Source: Verrucomicrobiota bacterium (GTDB taxonomy: Bacteria > Verrucomicrobiota > Verrucomicrobiia > Verrucomicrobiales > DEV007). From it: DNA of 7,435 nucleotides. Below, piece after piece: positions 1 through 6,469 of the stretch. The stretch lies in assembly GCA_027618625.1 (NCBI GenBank), contig JAQCER010000140.1:1-7435 (forward strand), given 5' to 3'. A program made the position numbers and the translations under genes. The notes under the pieces were generated by a model. That model was not told the origin of the DNA. It ran no database searches and saw only the letters and a list, made by a program, of their open reading frames with translations. Position 1 is the first letter of the stretch; each line of letters begins with the position of its first letter.

Positions 1-804
1 GACGCCACGGAACGCGGTGCCCGCCATATCGACCCAGCCAAGATAGTCGTCGATCGCCTTGACCGACCTGGTTGCTTCCTTGAGCAGCGCGGTGTTCTGT
101 TCCGCTGGCGGCAATGCCTCTTGCGTCTTGATGATGTTGTTAAGAGAATCGAGCCCGGCGATCGACCGTAGCTCGCCCAGTTTCTTCACTGCTTCCAAAA
201 CTTCTTCCGGATCGCCGAGTGTCAGCGCGCTGACCGCGATGCCCTCCTGAAGTTTCTTCAATACTCTGGGATCCTTCTCGACCATTAGCCGTTGCTTCAG
301 GACGTCGAAGTATTCGGGCCTCTGCATCAGGCCAAGTTTTAAAACACCCGCTGCACGATTCCCGGGATCAGAATCAGAGATCGCCAGGAGATCGATGGTC
401 TTCTTGATCTGCTTGCGCAACCCGCCCGTCGTGTCTGCCACTTTCTGCTGTTTAGGAACAAAGGTGAGAGCGTTCCCAGAGGCATCGGCCATCACCTCAC
501 CCGTACGCAAGAGGAATCCGCGGACGGGTTCTTTGCTTTCGGCGTTTTCCAGTAGCGCTGGAACGGTATCACCGTTGTGTTCGATGAGAAACATCTCACC
601 GCGCCGCCAGGCTGTCAGCGCTACTGCTACGAATTTGTCTCCAGAGTCTGCCAACGCAGCGAGGATGGCGATCTGTTGCTCCTCAGGAGCTGTTACGGCA
701 TCTGCCAGTTGCCCCCGCACCTCATCCTCCCCTTCCTGAGCACAGGAAGGGGACGGCTTGAGGACGAGGAGCGCAACTAACGTTGCGAGTATAAGAGTTC
801 GCAT
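1..804 (-). CDS. urtB: Urea ABC transporter permease UrtB, N-terminal part (cut by left window edge)
   Basis: An open minus-strand frame runs from the ATG at 804-802 to the window edge: 268 codons without a stop. Residues 1-22 form a signal peptide (MRTLILATLVALLVLKPS, then SCA before Q23). The rest is a soluble, Leu/Lys/Glu-rich alpha-helical segment with pieces such as ADAVTAPEEQQIAILAALAD and FVPKQQKVADTTGGLRKQIK. Long UrtB proteins carry exactly this kind of periplasmic extension ahead of the LivH-like membrane permease. The visible end (DDYLGWVDMAGTAFRGV) is where the family moves into its first membrane helices, so the permease body lies outside the window. It would form the membrane channel with UrtC, driven by the ATPases UrtD and UrtE. 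It follows urtA by 65 bases with no visible terminator, so the two are probably co-transcribed. No clear Shine-Dalgarno precedes the start. Identity rests on this extension plus position after urtA. Confidence 0.87.
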   Translation of the reverse strand, partial: MRTLILATLVALLVLKPSPSCAQEGEDEVRGQLADAVTAPEEQQIAILAALADSGDKFVAVALTAWRRGEMFLIEHNGDTVPALLENAESKEPVRGFLLRTGEVMADASGNALTFVPKQQKVADTTGGLRKQIKKTIDLLAISDSDPGNRAAGVLKLGLMQRPEYFDVLKQRLMVEKDPRVLKKLQEGIAVSALTLGDPEEVLEAVKKLGELRSIAGLDSLNNIIKTQEALPPAEQNTALLKEATRSVKAIDDYLGWVDMAGTAFRGV

Positions 805-869
805 TGCAGTTTTCGTAACCCTGAACCTGAAATATCATCCCTACTACCAGCAGTGATTGATCTCCTCGC

Positions 870-2249
870 CTATTCGAAAGTGCCCTTCAGGAAAGGCTCG
901 CCCACCACATTGTCGAAGGATTTCACTACCTTGAACTGACCGTCAGCAAGGGTCTCGCCGATGTAAACGTTCTTGGTAAGGTGATGGTTCTCTTGTGTCG
1001 TTACCGTTCCACCAGGGCCATCAAAGGAGACGCCGGACTTGAGTGCGGCCATGACTTTTTCAGGATCGAACGTGCCGGCTTTCTCGACTGCTGCCTTCCA
1101 CAAATAGACACCATTGTAAGAGAGAACCATCGGACTGCAGGTGACGCGGCCGTCCTTCTTGATGCCGCTGACAGTAGTCTTCGCCAGCCACTTCTGGAAG
1201 TCACTTTTGAATTTTGTGTTCGCTGGTGTATCCAGTGACATGAAATAAGTCCAGCAGCCCAGGTGCCCGACAAGGTCTTTCGTGGGCAAGCTGCGGAATT
1301 CATCTTCTGACAGCGAGAAGGAGACGACAGGGCAATCTTCAGACGTCAGGCCTGATGCAGCGAACTCTTTGAAGAATGGCACGTTACTGTCACCGTTGAT
1401 GGTGTTGATGACACAGGCATCACCACTGGCGGCGAAGCGCGCGATCTCAGAAACGATCTGCTGGTAGTCAGTGTGACCGAATGGCGTGTACTTACCAGCC
1501 GAAGCGACTTGACCACCTTGCTCAGTGATACCGCCGCCGATGTTCTCGATCGGGATGCCCTTTGACAGAAGATACTCAAGCAACACCAGGTTTGTCGTCT
1601 GTGGATACACATAGTCGGTTCCAACGAGGTAGAATTTTTTGCGCCCCTGATCCAACAGGTAGTCGACCGCCGGAATCGCCTGCTGATTGACTGCCTCGGC
1701 AGTGTAAAAAATGTTCGGTGACATCTCTTCCCCTTCATATTGAACGGGATAGAAAAGCAAGCCATTATTCTCTTCGTAAACAGGGAGAACTGATTGACGG
1801 CTCACAGATGTCCAACATCCGAACGTCACGGAAACTTTGTCTTCGAGCAAAAGTTGCTTCGCCTTCTCAGCAAACAACGGCCAGTCGGATGCGCCATCGA
1901 CAACTACCGGCTCGATCTTCTTGCCCATGACACCACCCGCAGCATTGATCTCGTCAAAGGTGAACAGCAGGACGTCTCTAAGCGAAGTTTCTGAGATCGC
2001 CATGGTGCCGCTCAGCGAGTGCAATACTCCTACTTTCACCGTTTCTGATGAGGACGGTGTGGGAGTCGGCACAGGTGCTGGAGTGGAGGCTGTGCTGGTC
2101 TCGGCGGGTGCTGATTCAGGAGTTGCAGCTTCTTCGGCTTCGGGTGTGCTTCCCCCACAAGACATGAGGCAAAACGCTGCCGCGGAGAGTGCGACCGACG
2201 GAAGAGTTCGGTTGAGTATCGGATTCAGAATGTCTGTGAGTGCGTACAT
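870..2249 (-). CDS. urtA: Urea ABC transporter substrate-binding lipoprotein UrtA
   Basis: This 459-residue protein captures urea in the periplasm and passes it to the UrtBC membrane channel. The N-terminus is a lipoprotein signal: a hydrophobic stretch at about residues 16-29, then the lipobox LMSC with Cys31 as the lipidated residue. Residues 32-69 form a Pro/Ala/Thr/Ser/Glu-rich tether. The binding domain starts near residue 70 with [20 protein letters not shown] and continues with [66 protein letters not shown] and [13 protein letters not shown]. These are hallmarks that separate UrtA from other branched-chain amino acid-type binding proteins (Peripla_BP family). The length is slightly above the usual roughly 400-440 residues because of the tether. 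It is the first gene of the leftward operon, about 70 bases downstream of a predicted sigma-54 start. There is no Shine-Dalgarno before the ATG. The start is supported because the lipoprotein signal follows directly. Confidence 0.95.
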   Translation of the reverse strand: MYALTDILNPILNRTLPSVALSAAAFCLMSCGGSTPEAEEAATPESAPAETSTASTPAPVPTPTPSSSETVKVGVLHSLSGTMAISETSLRDVLLFTFDEINAAGGVMGKKIEPVVVDGASDWPLFAEKAKQLLLEDKVSVTFGCWTSVSRQSVLPVYEENNGLLFYPVQYEGEEMSPNIFYTAEAVNQQAIPAVDYLLDQGRKKFYLVGTDYVYPQTTNLVLLEYLLSKGIPIENIGGGITEQGGQVASAGKYTPFGHTDYQQIVSEIARFAASGDACVINTINGDSNVPFFKEFAASGLTSEDCPVVSFSLSEDEFRSLPTKDLVGHLGCWTYFMSLDTPANTKFKSDFQKWLAKTTVSGIKKDGRVTCSPMVLSYNGVYLWKAAVEKAGTFDPEKVMAALKSGVSFDGPGGTVTTQENHHLTKNVYIGETLADGQFKVVKSFDNVVGEPFLKGTFE

Positions 2250-2328
2250 GCTTACGTTGGATTGATGTTGAGCCCTAGATGCACACGGAATTCATACTCC
2301 GCGGCAAGTCGGCGAGTGATACTCATGT

Positions 2329-2345
2329 AAGCACATGCCGTGCCA
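2329..2345 (-). promoter_or_regulatory. Predicted sigma-54 (-24/-12) promoter for urtA
   Basis: Read on the minus strand the sequence is TGGCACGGCATGTGCTT. The sigma-54 consensus is TGGCACG-N4-TTGCW. The -24 block TGGCACG is perfect and the -12 block is GTGCT, with one mismatch (G for the first T). The invariant GG (2344-2343) and GC (2332-2331) are 12 bases apart, as required. The predicted transcription start is near 2319, giving a leader of about 70 bases to the urtA ATG. Sigma-54 control of urea import under nitrogen limitation is well known in other bacteria. Confidence 0.7.
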
Positions 2346-2349
2346 GCTG

Positions 2350-2360
2350 CGCACGGTGCG
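2350..2360. repeat. Short inverted repeat next to the urtA promoter
   Basis: CGCAC and GTGCG flank a single G, giving a perfect 5+5 dyad that lies 5 bases upstream of the -24 element of the urtA promoter. It could be an operator or activator site. It is short enough to occur by chance, so I give it low weight. Confidence 0.3.
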
Positions 2361-2388
2361 TAATACGATTTATCGACGATGTGCCTGT

Positions 2389-2400
2389 TGATCGCGATCA
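2389..2400. repeat. Perfect 12-base palindrome in the control region
   Basis: TGATCGCGATCA is identical to its reverse complement. Its centre lies about 75 bases upstream of the predicted urtA start and about 158 bases upstream of the predicted barrel-gene start, both workable distances for a DNA-binding dimer. No specific regulator can be named from the sequence. Confidence 0.4.
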
Positions 2401-2426
2401 TGCTTGACGACCGTCCCAAACCTAAC

Positions 2427-2448
2427 ATTCACCCAATCTCAGGTGAAT
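2427..2448. repeat. Perfect 7+7 inverted repeat, candidate enhancer site shared by both promoters
   Basis: ATTCACC and GGTGAAT are perfect inverted arms separated by 8 bases. The centre (about 2437.5) is about 118 bases from the predicted urtA start and about 115 bases from the predicted barrel-gene start, so it sits at the midpoint. Enhancer sites for sigma-54 activators usually lie about 80-150 bases upstream. The CACC...GGTG core recalls NtrC sites, but those usually have a shorter spacer (about 5 bases between the same cores), so this may belong to a different or diverged activator. The dyad is seen; its function is inferred. Confidence 0.45.
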
Positions 2449-2525
2449 CCGATCGAAACAGAAGGAGTTGTCGAGAAGCGACCACATGCCGCTGCTGTGA
2501 TCCAGATTCTGTTCTTCGATCCATT

Positions 2526-2543
2526 TTGGCACACAAGTTGCTT
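2526..2543 (+). promoter_or_regulatory. Predicted sigma-54 (-24/-12) promoter for the outer-membrane barrel gene
   Basis: The sequence TTGGCACACAAGTTGCTT matches the sigma-54 consensus TTGGCAC-N5-TTGCW at every conserved position. GG at 2528-2529 and GC at 2540-2541 are 12 bases apart, which is the strict requirement. Transcription should start near 2553, leaving a leader of about 76 bases before the ATG at 2629. If transcription reads past the downstream terminator it would also supply the urease genes. Confidence 0.78.
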
Positions 2544-2628
2544 AGATGGGTGACACGGATCTTTGGCGCGGTATTACGACGCTAGGTTTCTCAGACACTA
2601 TCACCATCTATAACTACAAATCACTCCT

Positions 2629-3456
2629 ATGCTTAAACATCACCTCTCTGCCGCAGCTGCCTTTCTGGTTGCGGGCTCTGCCCTCCCTTGTTTCGCTGGC
2701 GATGAGATGCCGACGCTTCCACCTCCGCCGCTGCCTCCCGTCGAGGCGAAGCCATCTAGCTCCGTCTCTGGCAGCCTTTCGCTCGACGTCAATACCCACT
2801 TCATCTCTTACGGGGCGGACATTTGGGGGGGAGGAAACGACTTTGAAGACGCGCTCTTCAATCCGTCACTCGAACTGGCATGGGATCTGGGTAACGACTT
2901 CACCTTCACACTCGGAACCTGGTGGGATATCAACGACAAGGCAGTTTCTTCGATTGGCAAGAATGTGCAAGAGGTAGACGTGTGGGCCGGAATCAGTTAT
3001 GGCGGCGGACCGGTCGAGATTTCACTCACTTACCAGGAATGGATGTATGCGGACGAGTCTGAGCGGATCGTTGATCTTGGACTCGGCTTTGATGCACCAT
3101 TGAGCCCCAGCCTGACGATTCACGGTCGCGTAGATGATGGCGCATCTGGCGGTGATTTGGGTGTCGTGGCAGTAGCGGGCATTGAGCTTCCCAGCTTCAG
3201 CCTTGGTACCGTTGAGTTCTCCCTGCCTGTAAACGTCGCCTTTGCGACGGATGGCTTTCATGGTGGCGACGCCGGGTTTGCCTATGCCTCAGCAGGTGTT
3301 GGCGCCAGCATCCCTCTGGCTTTCTTGGGCGACACGATGGGATCTTGGGCTCTGAACGCCGGAGTGACCTACTACTACACCAACTCTGACGTGATCCCTA
3401 ACAATCCGGATGAGAGCTTTTTCACCGGAAACGTCGGCATCGGACTCAGCTTCTAA
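2629..3456 (+). CDS. Predicted outer-membrane beta-barrel protein, possible urea channel
   Basis: This is a 275-residue secreted protein that I cannot place in a named family with confidence. Residues 1-23 form a signal peptide (MLKHHLSAAAAFLVAGSALP, cleavage after CFA). A short proline-rich stretch follows (TLPPPPLPPVEAKP, about 28-41). From about residue 43 the chain alternates polar and hydrophobic residues with many Gly, Trp and Tyr, as in transmembrane beta strands (for example VSGSLSLDVNTHFISYGADI, FTFTLGTWWDIND, LNAGVTYYYTNSD). It ends in Phe (GIGLSF), the usual C-terminal signal of outer-membrane barrels. The size is that of a small barrel of perhaps 10-14 strands, loosely like TorF-type putative porins. 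It lies between a sigma-54-type promoter and a terminator, divergent from urtA and ahead of urease, so entry of urea through the outer membrane is a reasonable inference. FmdC of Methylophilus is a known precedent for a urea/amide porin. No Shine-Dalgarno is visible. Confidence 0.85.
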   Translation: MLKHHLSAAAAFLVAGSALPCFAGDEMPTLPPPPLPPVEAKPSSSVSGSLSLDVNTHFISYGADIWGGGNDFEDALFNPSLELAWDLGNDFTFTLGTWWDINDKAVSSIGKNVQEVDVWAGISYGGGPVEISLTYQEWMYADESERIVDLGLGFDAPLSPSLTIHGRVDDGASGGDLGVVAVAGIELPSFSLGTVEFSLPVNVAFATDGFHGGDAGFAYASAGVGASIPLAFLGDTMGSWALNAGVTYYYTNSDVIPNNPDESFFTGNVGIGLSF

Positions 3457-3515
3457 TTTCGCAGCCTTCGTCAGAGCAGCTTTCCTGATTAAGTCAACCT
3501 TGTTCCCTTGGTTGT

Positions 3516-3550
3516 AGAGGCCTGCATCTGGTGATGCAGGCCTCTTTCTT
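3516..3550 (+). terminator. Strong intrinsic terminator between the barrel gene and ureA
   Basis: The arms AGAGGCCTGCATC (3516-3528) and GATGCAGGCCTCT (3533-3545) pair perfectly over 13 bases around a TGGT loop, followed by a T-rich tail (TTTCTT). It lies 60 bases after the barrel gene stop and ends only 23 bases before the ureA ATG. There is no matching T tract for the opposite strand, so it acts rightward only. It should end much of the sigma-54 transcript, and may set the ratio of barrel-protein mRNA to urease mRNA through partial readthrough. Confidence 0.85.
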
Positions 3551-3573
3551 ACGGAACTTTTGAATTCCTGCAA

Positions 3574-3876
3574 ATGCATCTAACCCCTAGAGAACGAGAT
3601 AAACTGATGATCGTGGTGGCGGCAGACGTCGCGCGGAGACGAAAGACCCGCGGACTGAAGCTGAACTATCCTGAATCAATCGCCATCATCACGGACGAAG
3701 TGATGGAAGGTGCGCGTGACGGGCGACCGGTTGCGGATCTCATGGCATTCGGCGCGACCATTTTGAAGCGTGAAGATGTGATGGAGGGCGTGCCCGAAAT
3801 GATTCACGAGGTGCAGGTCGAGGCAACTTTCCCGGATGGCACCAAGCTGGTAACCGTACACAACCCTATCCGTTAG
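3574..3876 (+). CDS. ureA: Urease subunit gamma UreA
   Basis: This 100-residue protein is the small structural subunit of urease, the nickel enzyme that hydrolyses urea to ammonia and carbamate in the cytoplasm. Its length equals the family norm, and it has the characteristic [20 protein letters not shown] start, the [20 protein letters not shown] helix region and the C-terminal VHNPIR. It is separate from ureB, as in most bacteria, and not fused as in Helicobacter. The start is fixed by the family N-terminus. The upstream base pattern has no close Shine-Dalgarno. It begins 23 bases after a strong terminator and no convincing promoter is visible in the gap. It is the first gene of the ureABCEFG run, with 10 bases to ureB. 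Confidence 0.97.
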   Translation: MHLTPRERDKLMIVVAADVARRRKTRGLKLNYPESIAIITDEVMEGARDGRPVADLMAFGATILKREDVMEGVPEMIHEVQVEATFPDGTKLVTVHNPIR

Positions 3877-3886
3877 AACAAAGAGT

Positions 3887-4195
3887 ATGATGATACCTGG
3901 AGAAGTTATTACCCAAAGCGGTGAGCTCATTCTGAACGAAAATCTCGAAAGCAAGACGATCGTGGTGGCCAACTCTGGCGATCGACCGGTTCAAGTGGGC
4001 AGCCATTTCCATTTCTTCGAGGTGAACACCGCCCTCGTGTTCGATAGAGACGCGGCCCGCGGCTTCAGGTTGGACGTTCCTTCGGGATCTGCTGTACGAT
4101 TTGAGCCAGGGGATGAGCGCGAGGTGAACCTTGTTGCTCTCGCAGGGAATCGAGAGGTTCATGGTCTGAACGGACTGGTGAATGCCAAACTTTAA
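3887..4195 (+). CDS. ureB: Urease subunit beta UreB
   Basis: This 102-residue second structural subunit packs with UreA and UreC into the urease trimer of (alpha beta gamma) units. It shows the family pattern [55 protein letters not shown] and the closing [10 protein letters not shown]. The GSHFHFFE segment contains the conserved His residues near the active-site flap. Two adjacent ATG codons (3887 and 3890) are possible starts. The family usually begins MIPGE, so 3890 may be the true start, and a weak AAAGAG purine run just upstream (3880-3885) is better spaced for it. It lies 10 bases after ureA and 23 before ureC, consistent with one operon. Confidence 0.97.
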   Translation: MMIPGEVITQSGELILNENLESKTIVVANSGDRPVQVGSHFHFFEVNTALVFDRDAARGFRLDVPSGSAVRFEPGDEREVNLVALAGNREVHGLNGLVNAKL

Positions 4196-4218
4196 CCACT
4201 AGCTGACGCTTTTTACAC

Positions 4219-5976
4219 ATGGCATATTCAATGGAACGCAGAGCCTATGCGGAAACTTACGGGCCAACCGTGGGTGACCGGGTGCGGCTCGCAGATACCG
4301 ACCTTTTCATCGAACCGGAGCGCGACTTGATCGCTGAAGGCGGTGGCTACGGCAATGAAATCAAGTTTGGTGGTGGCAAAACGATCCGGGATGGCATGGG
4401 CCAGTCGGCACGCGCTACGGGGCCTGGAGTGCTCGATGTAGTGATCACCAATGCCTTTATCCTCGATGCCGAAATCGGCATCATCAAAGCGGACATCGGC
4501 ATTCGCGACGGCCGCATCGTCGGCATCGGCCATGCCGGCAACCCCGATATTCAGGATGGAATCGGTTCAAAATTTCCTGACGCCAGCGGCAAGCTTCACC
4601 CGATGATCGTCGGCGCGGAGACCGAGGTGATTGCTGGTGAAGGCAACATTGTCACGGCTGGAGGAATTGATGCACACATTCACTTTATTTGCCCTCAGCA
4701 AATTGAAGAGGCGCTCGCCAGTGGCGTCACGACCATGCTGGGCGGCGGCACGGGGCCGGCTGCGGGCACGAATGCAACGACATGCACGCCGGGCATCTGG
4801 AACATTCACCGCATGCTGGAGGCGGCTGACGCTTACCCGATGAATCTCGGATTCCTGGGCAAGGGCAACTGTTCCACTGGCGATCCGCTGCGCAATCAAG
4901 TGATGGCCGGCGCTATCGGCCTCAAACTTCACGAAGACTGGGGCACGACTCCCGGCGCGATCGACTCATGCCTGAGAGTTGCGGACGATCTCGACGTTCA
5001 GGTTGCGATTCACACCGACACTTTGAATGAGTCGGGCTTCGTCGAGCGCACCCTGGAGGCAATCGCTGGTCGCACGATTCACACCTATCACTCCGAGGGT
5101 GCTGGCGGTGGCCACGCGCCGGACATCATGAAGGTCTGTGGCGAAGCCAATGTGCTGCCATCCTCGACCAATCCCACGCGTCCCTTCACAGTGAACACGC
5201 TGGATGAGCATCTCGACATGCTGATGGTTTGCCACCACCTCGATTCGAAGATTCCCGAGGATGTCGCCTTTGCCGAGTCTCGCATCCGGCCTCAAACGAT
5301 CGCCGCCGAGGATATTCTGCACGATCTGGGAGCGATTTCGATGATTGCCAGTGACAGCCAGGCAATGGGCCGTGTCGGCGAGGTCATTTGCCGAACTTGG
5401 CAAACGGCGCACAAAATGAAGACCCAGTTCGGCACTCTGGAGGGTGACAGCCCTCATCCGGCCGATAATTTCAGGGCCCTGCGCTACGTGGCGAAGTACA
5501 CGATCAACCCGGCGATCACACATGGGATGGCGCATGAGGTGGGTTCGTTAGGGATTGGCAAGCTCGCCGACATCGTAATGTTCAAGCCAGCGTTCTTTGG
5601 CGTGAAGCCGGAAGTCGTGCTGAAAGGCGGCATGATTGCCATGGCGAATATGGGCGACCCGAACGCCTCGATTCCAACTCCCCAGCCGACTTACTACCGT
5701 CCGCAATTCGGTGCCCACGGTCGCGCATTGTTCACTACCTGCGTCACCTTTGTGAGTCGTGTGGCATACGAACAAGGCCTGAAATGCATGGTGAACAAGC
5801 GCCTGTCGCCAGTGTCGAGTTGTCGCGGCATCAGCAAGGCTGACATGTTGTTCAATTCGGCTACGCCTAAAATCGAAATCGATCCTGAGACCTATCTCGT
5901 CAAGGCGGACGGTCGCGAACTCGTGTGCGAGCCTGCTTCTGTGATCCCGTTGGCGCAGCGCTACTTCCTTTTTTAG
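4219..5976 (+). CDS. ureC: Urease catalytic subunit alpha UreC
   Basis: This 585-residue catalytic subunit has an amidohydrolase fold. All nickel ligands are present: His153 and His155 (AHIHF), carbamylated Lys236 (GLKLHEDWG), His265 ([10 protein letters not shown]), His291 ([16 protein letters not shown]) and Asp379 (ASDSQAMGR). So are the urea-binding His238, the mobile-flap pair Cys338-His339 (MVCHH) and Arg355 (AESRIR). Relative to the Klebsiella numbering all of these are shifted by a constant 19 residues, so the extra length lies before His153. Part of it is a longer loop at about residues 113-131. The C-terminus LAQRYFLF is typical. The enzyme should be active when loaded with nickel. 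The start [20 protein letters not shown] fits the family. No Shine-Dalgarno is seen, but a T run lies 4 bases before the ATG. ureE begins one base after the stop. Confidence 0.98.
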   Translation: MAYSMERRAYAETYGPTVGDRVRLADTDLFIEPERDLIAEGGGYGNEIKFGGGKTIRDGMGQSARATGPGVLDVVITNAFILDAEIGIIKADIGIRDGRIVGIGHAGNPDIQDGIGSKFPDASGKLHPMIVGAETEVIAGEGNIVTAGGIDAHIHFICPQQIEEALASGVTTMLGGGTGPAAGTNATTCTPGIWNIHRMLEAADAYPMNLGFLGKGNCSTGDPLRNQVMAGAIGLKLHEDWGTTPGAIDSCLRVADDLDVQVAIHTDTLNESGFVERTLEAIAGRTIHTYHSEGAGGGHAPDIMKVCGEANVLPSSTNPTRPFTVNTLDEHLDMLMVCHHLDSKIPEDVAFAESRIRPQTIAAEDILHDLGAISMIASDSQAMGRVGEVICRTWQTAHKMKTQFGTLEGDSPHPADNFRALRYVAKYTINPAITHGMAHEVGSLGIGKLADIVMFKPAFFGVKPEVVLKGGMIAMANMGDPNASIPTPQPTYYRPQFGAHGRALFTTCVTFVSRVAYEQGLKCMVNKRLSPVSSCRGISKADMLFNSATPKIEIDPETYLVKADGRELVCEPASVIPLAQRYFLF

Positions 5977-5977
5977 C

Positions 5978-6469
5978 ATGCCGATCGTGGAGAGTGCCAT
6001 CGACGCGGATCCCGCCTGCGTGCGCATATTCATCAACGTCGATCGGTTCCAATTGCAGAAATGCCGATTCCGCTGCAAGGCCGAAGACGGCAGGGACTTC
6101 GCCTTTTCTCTGGAGGTGCCGCTCAAGCACGGCGCCTGCGTTTACGCCACAGACACACACTGCTACGAGCTGCGTCAGCTACCGGAGAAAGTGCTGCGCA
6201 TCACCTTGCCGGAGAAATCTTCCGATGCGGCGCAACTTGCCTGGCAGATCGGCAATTTGCACCAGCCAGTGGACATCCGCGAGAGCGACCTGCTGGCTGG
6301 CGACGACCCTGCACTGCGCCGGATCCTCAAGAAGCTGGATGTGAAGTTCGACTCCATCACGGACATCTTTTCTCCGCCACCGCACTCTGCCTACCCTGCC
6401 CATCAACATGTTCCCGGACTCGAATATGACCACAATCACTTCTTCGGCGCCACCCACTCCGCGGTTTGA
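5978..6469 (+). CDS. ureE: Urease accessory protein UreE (nickel metallochaperone)
   Basis: This 163-residue protein is expected to deliver nickel to the UreDFG-urease activation complex. The N-terminal half (about 15-80) is the peptide-binding beta domain, and the C-terminal half carries the family signature IGNLHQPVDI (residues 91-100), where His95 is the conserved dimer-interface metal ligand, followed by DPALRRILKKLDV. The tail from about residue 133 holds six His (136, 142, 144, 152, 154, 160). That is a modest nickel-binding tail compared with the very His-rich tails of some enterobacteria. The sequence is diverged from well-studied UreE, but the signature and position between ureC and ureF make the call secure. 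The ATG lies one base after the ureC stop, with a T run three bases before it, which suggests coupled translation. The last 44 bases or more overlap ureF in another frame. Confidence 0.9.
   Translation: MPIVESAIDADPACVRIFINVDRFQLQKCRFRCKAEDGRDFAFSLEVPLKHGACVYATDTHCYELRQLPEKVLRITLPEKSSDAAQLAWQIGNLHQPVDIRESDLLAGDDPALRRILKKLDVKFDSITDIFSPPPHSAYPAHQHVPGLEYDHNHFFGATHSAV

Larger units (their letters stand above)
2250..2628. promoter_or_regulatory. Divergent control region between urtA and the outer-membrane barrel gene
   Basis: This 379-base stretch separates two genes that read away from each other. It holds two outward-facing sigma-54-type promoters, one on each strand, and three short dyads between them (separate entries). 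The predicted leaders are about 70 bases for urtA and about 76 bases for the barrel gene. I see no convincing small gene: the open frame at 2379-2585 has no family resemblance, no ribosome binding site, and runs across the rightward promoter. I also see no obvious sigma-70 promoter, riboswitch or RNA gene. The sizes and spacing fit a shared enhancer region bound by an RpoN-dependent activator; that reading is inference. Confidence 0.75.

Noticed and set aside
395..739. Plus-strand open frame of 114 codons opposite urtB
   Set aside because: It is antisense to the recognised urtB extension and has a Ser/Pro-rich composition typical of a shadow frame.
805..869. Possible terminator or promoter between urtA and urtB
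   Set aside because: No stable hairpin with a T tract and no recognisable promoter were found in the 65 bases; the gap looks like a plain operon spacer.
1837..2265. Plus-strand open frame of 142 codons opposite urtA
   Set aside because: It is the mirror of the urtA signal and tether region; its low-complexity Gly/Val/Ala content follows from the tether codons.
2379..2585. Open frame of 68 codons in the divergent control region
   Set aside because: It has no family resemblance, no ribosome binding site, is rich in Arg and Cys in a way typical of random frames, and would cover the rightward sigma-54 promoter.
3508..3526. Possible sigma-54 promoter before ureA (TTGG...TGCA)
   Set aside because: The GG and GC pairs are 14 bases apart instead of 12, and the site overlaps the terminator stem.
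4966..5535. Minus-strand open frame of 189 codons inside ureC
   Set aside because: It is antisense to fully conserved catalytic urease sequence and shows no recognisable domain.
5548..6126. Minus-strand open frame of 192 codons across the ureC-ureE junction
   Set aside because: It crosses two secure genes on the other strand and lacks any domain or start signal.
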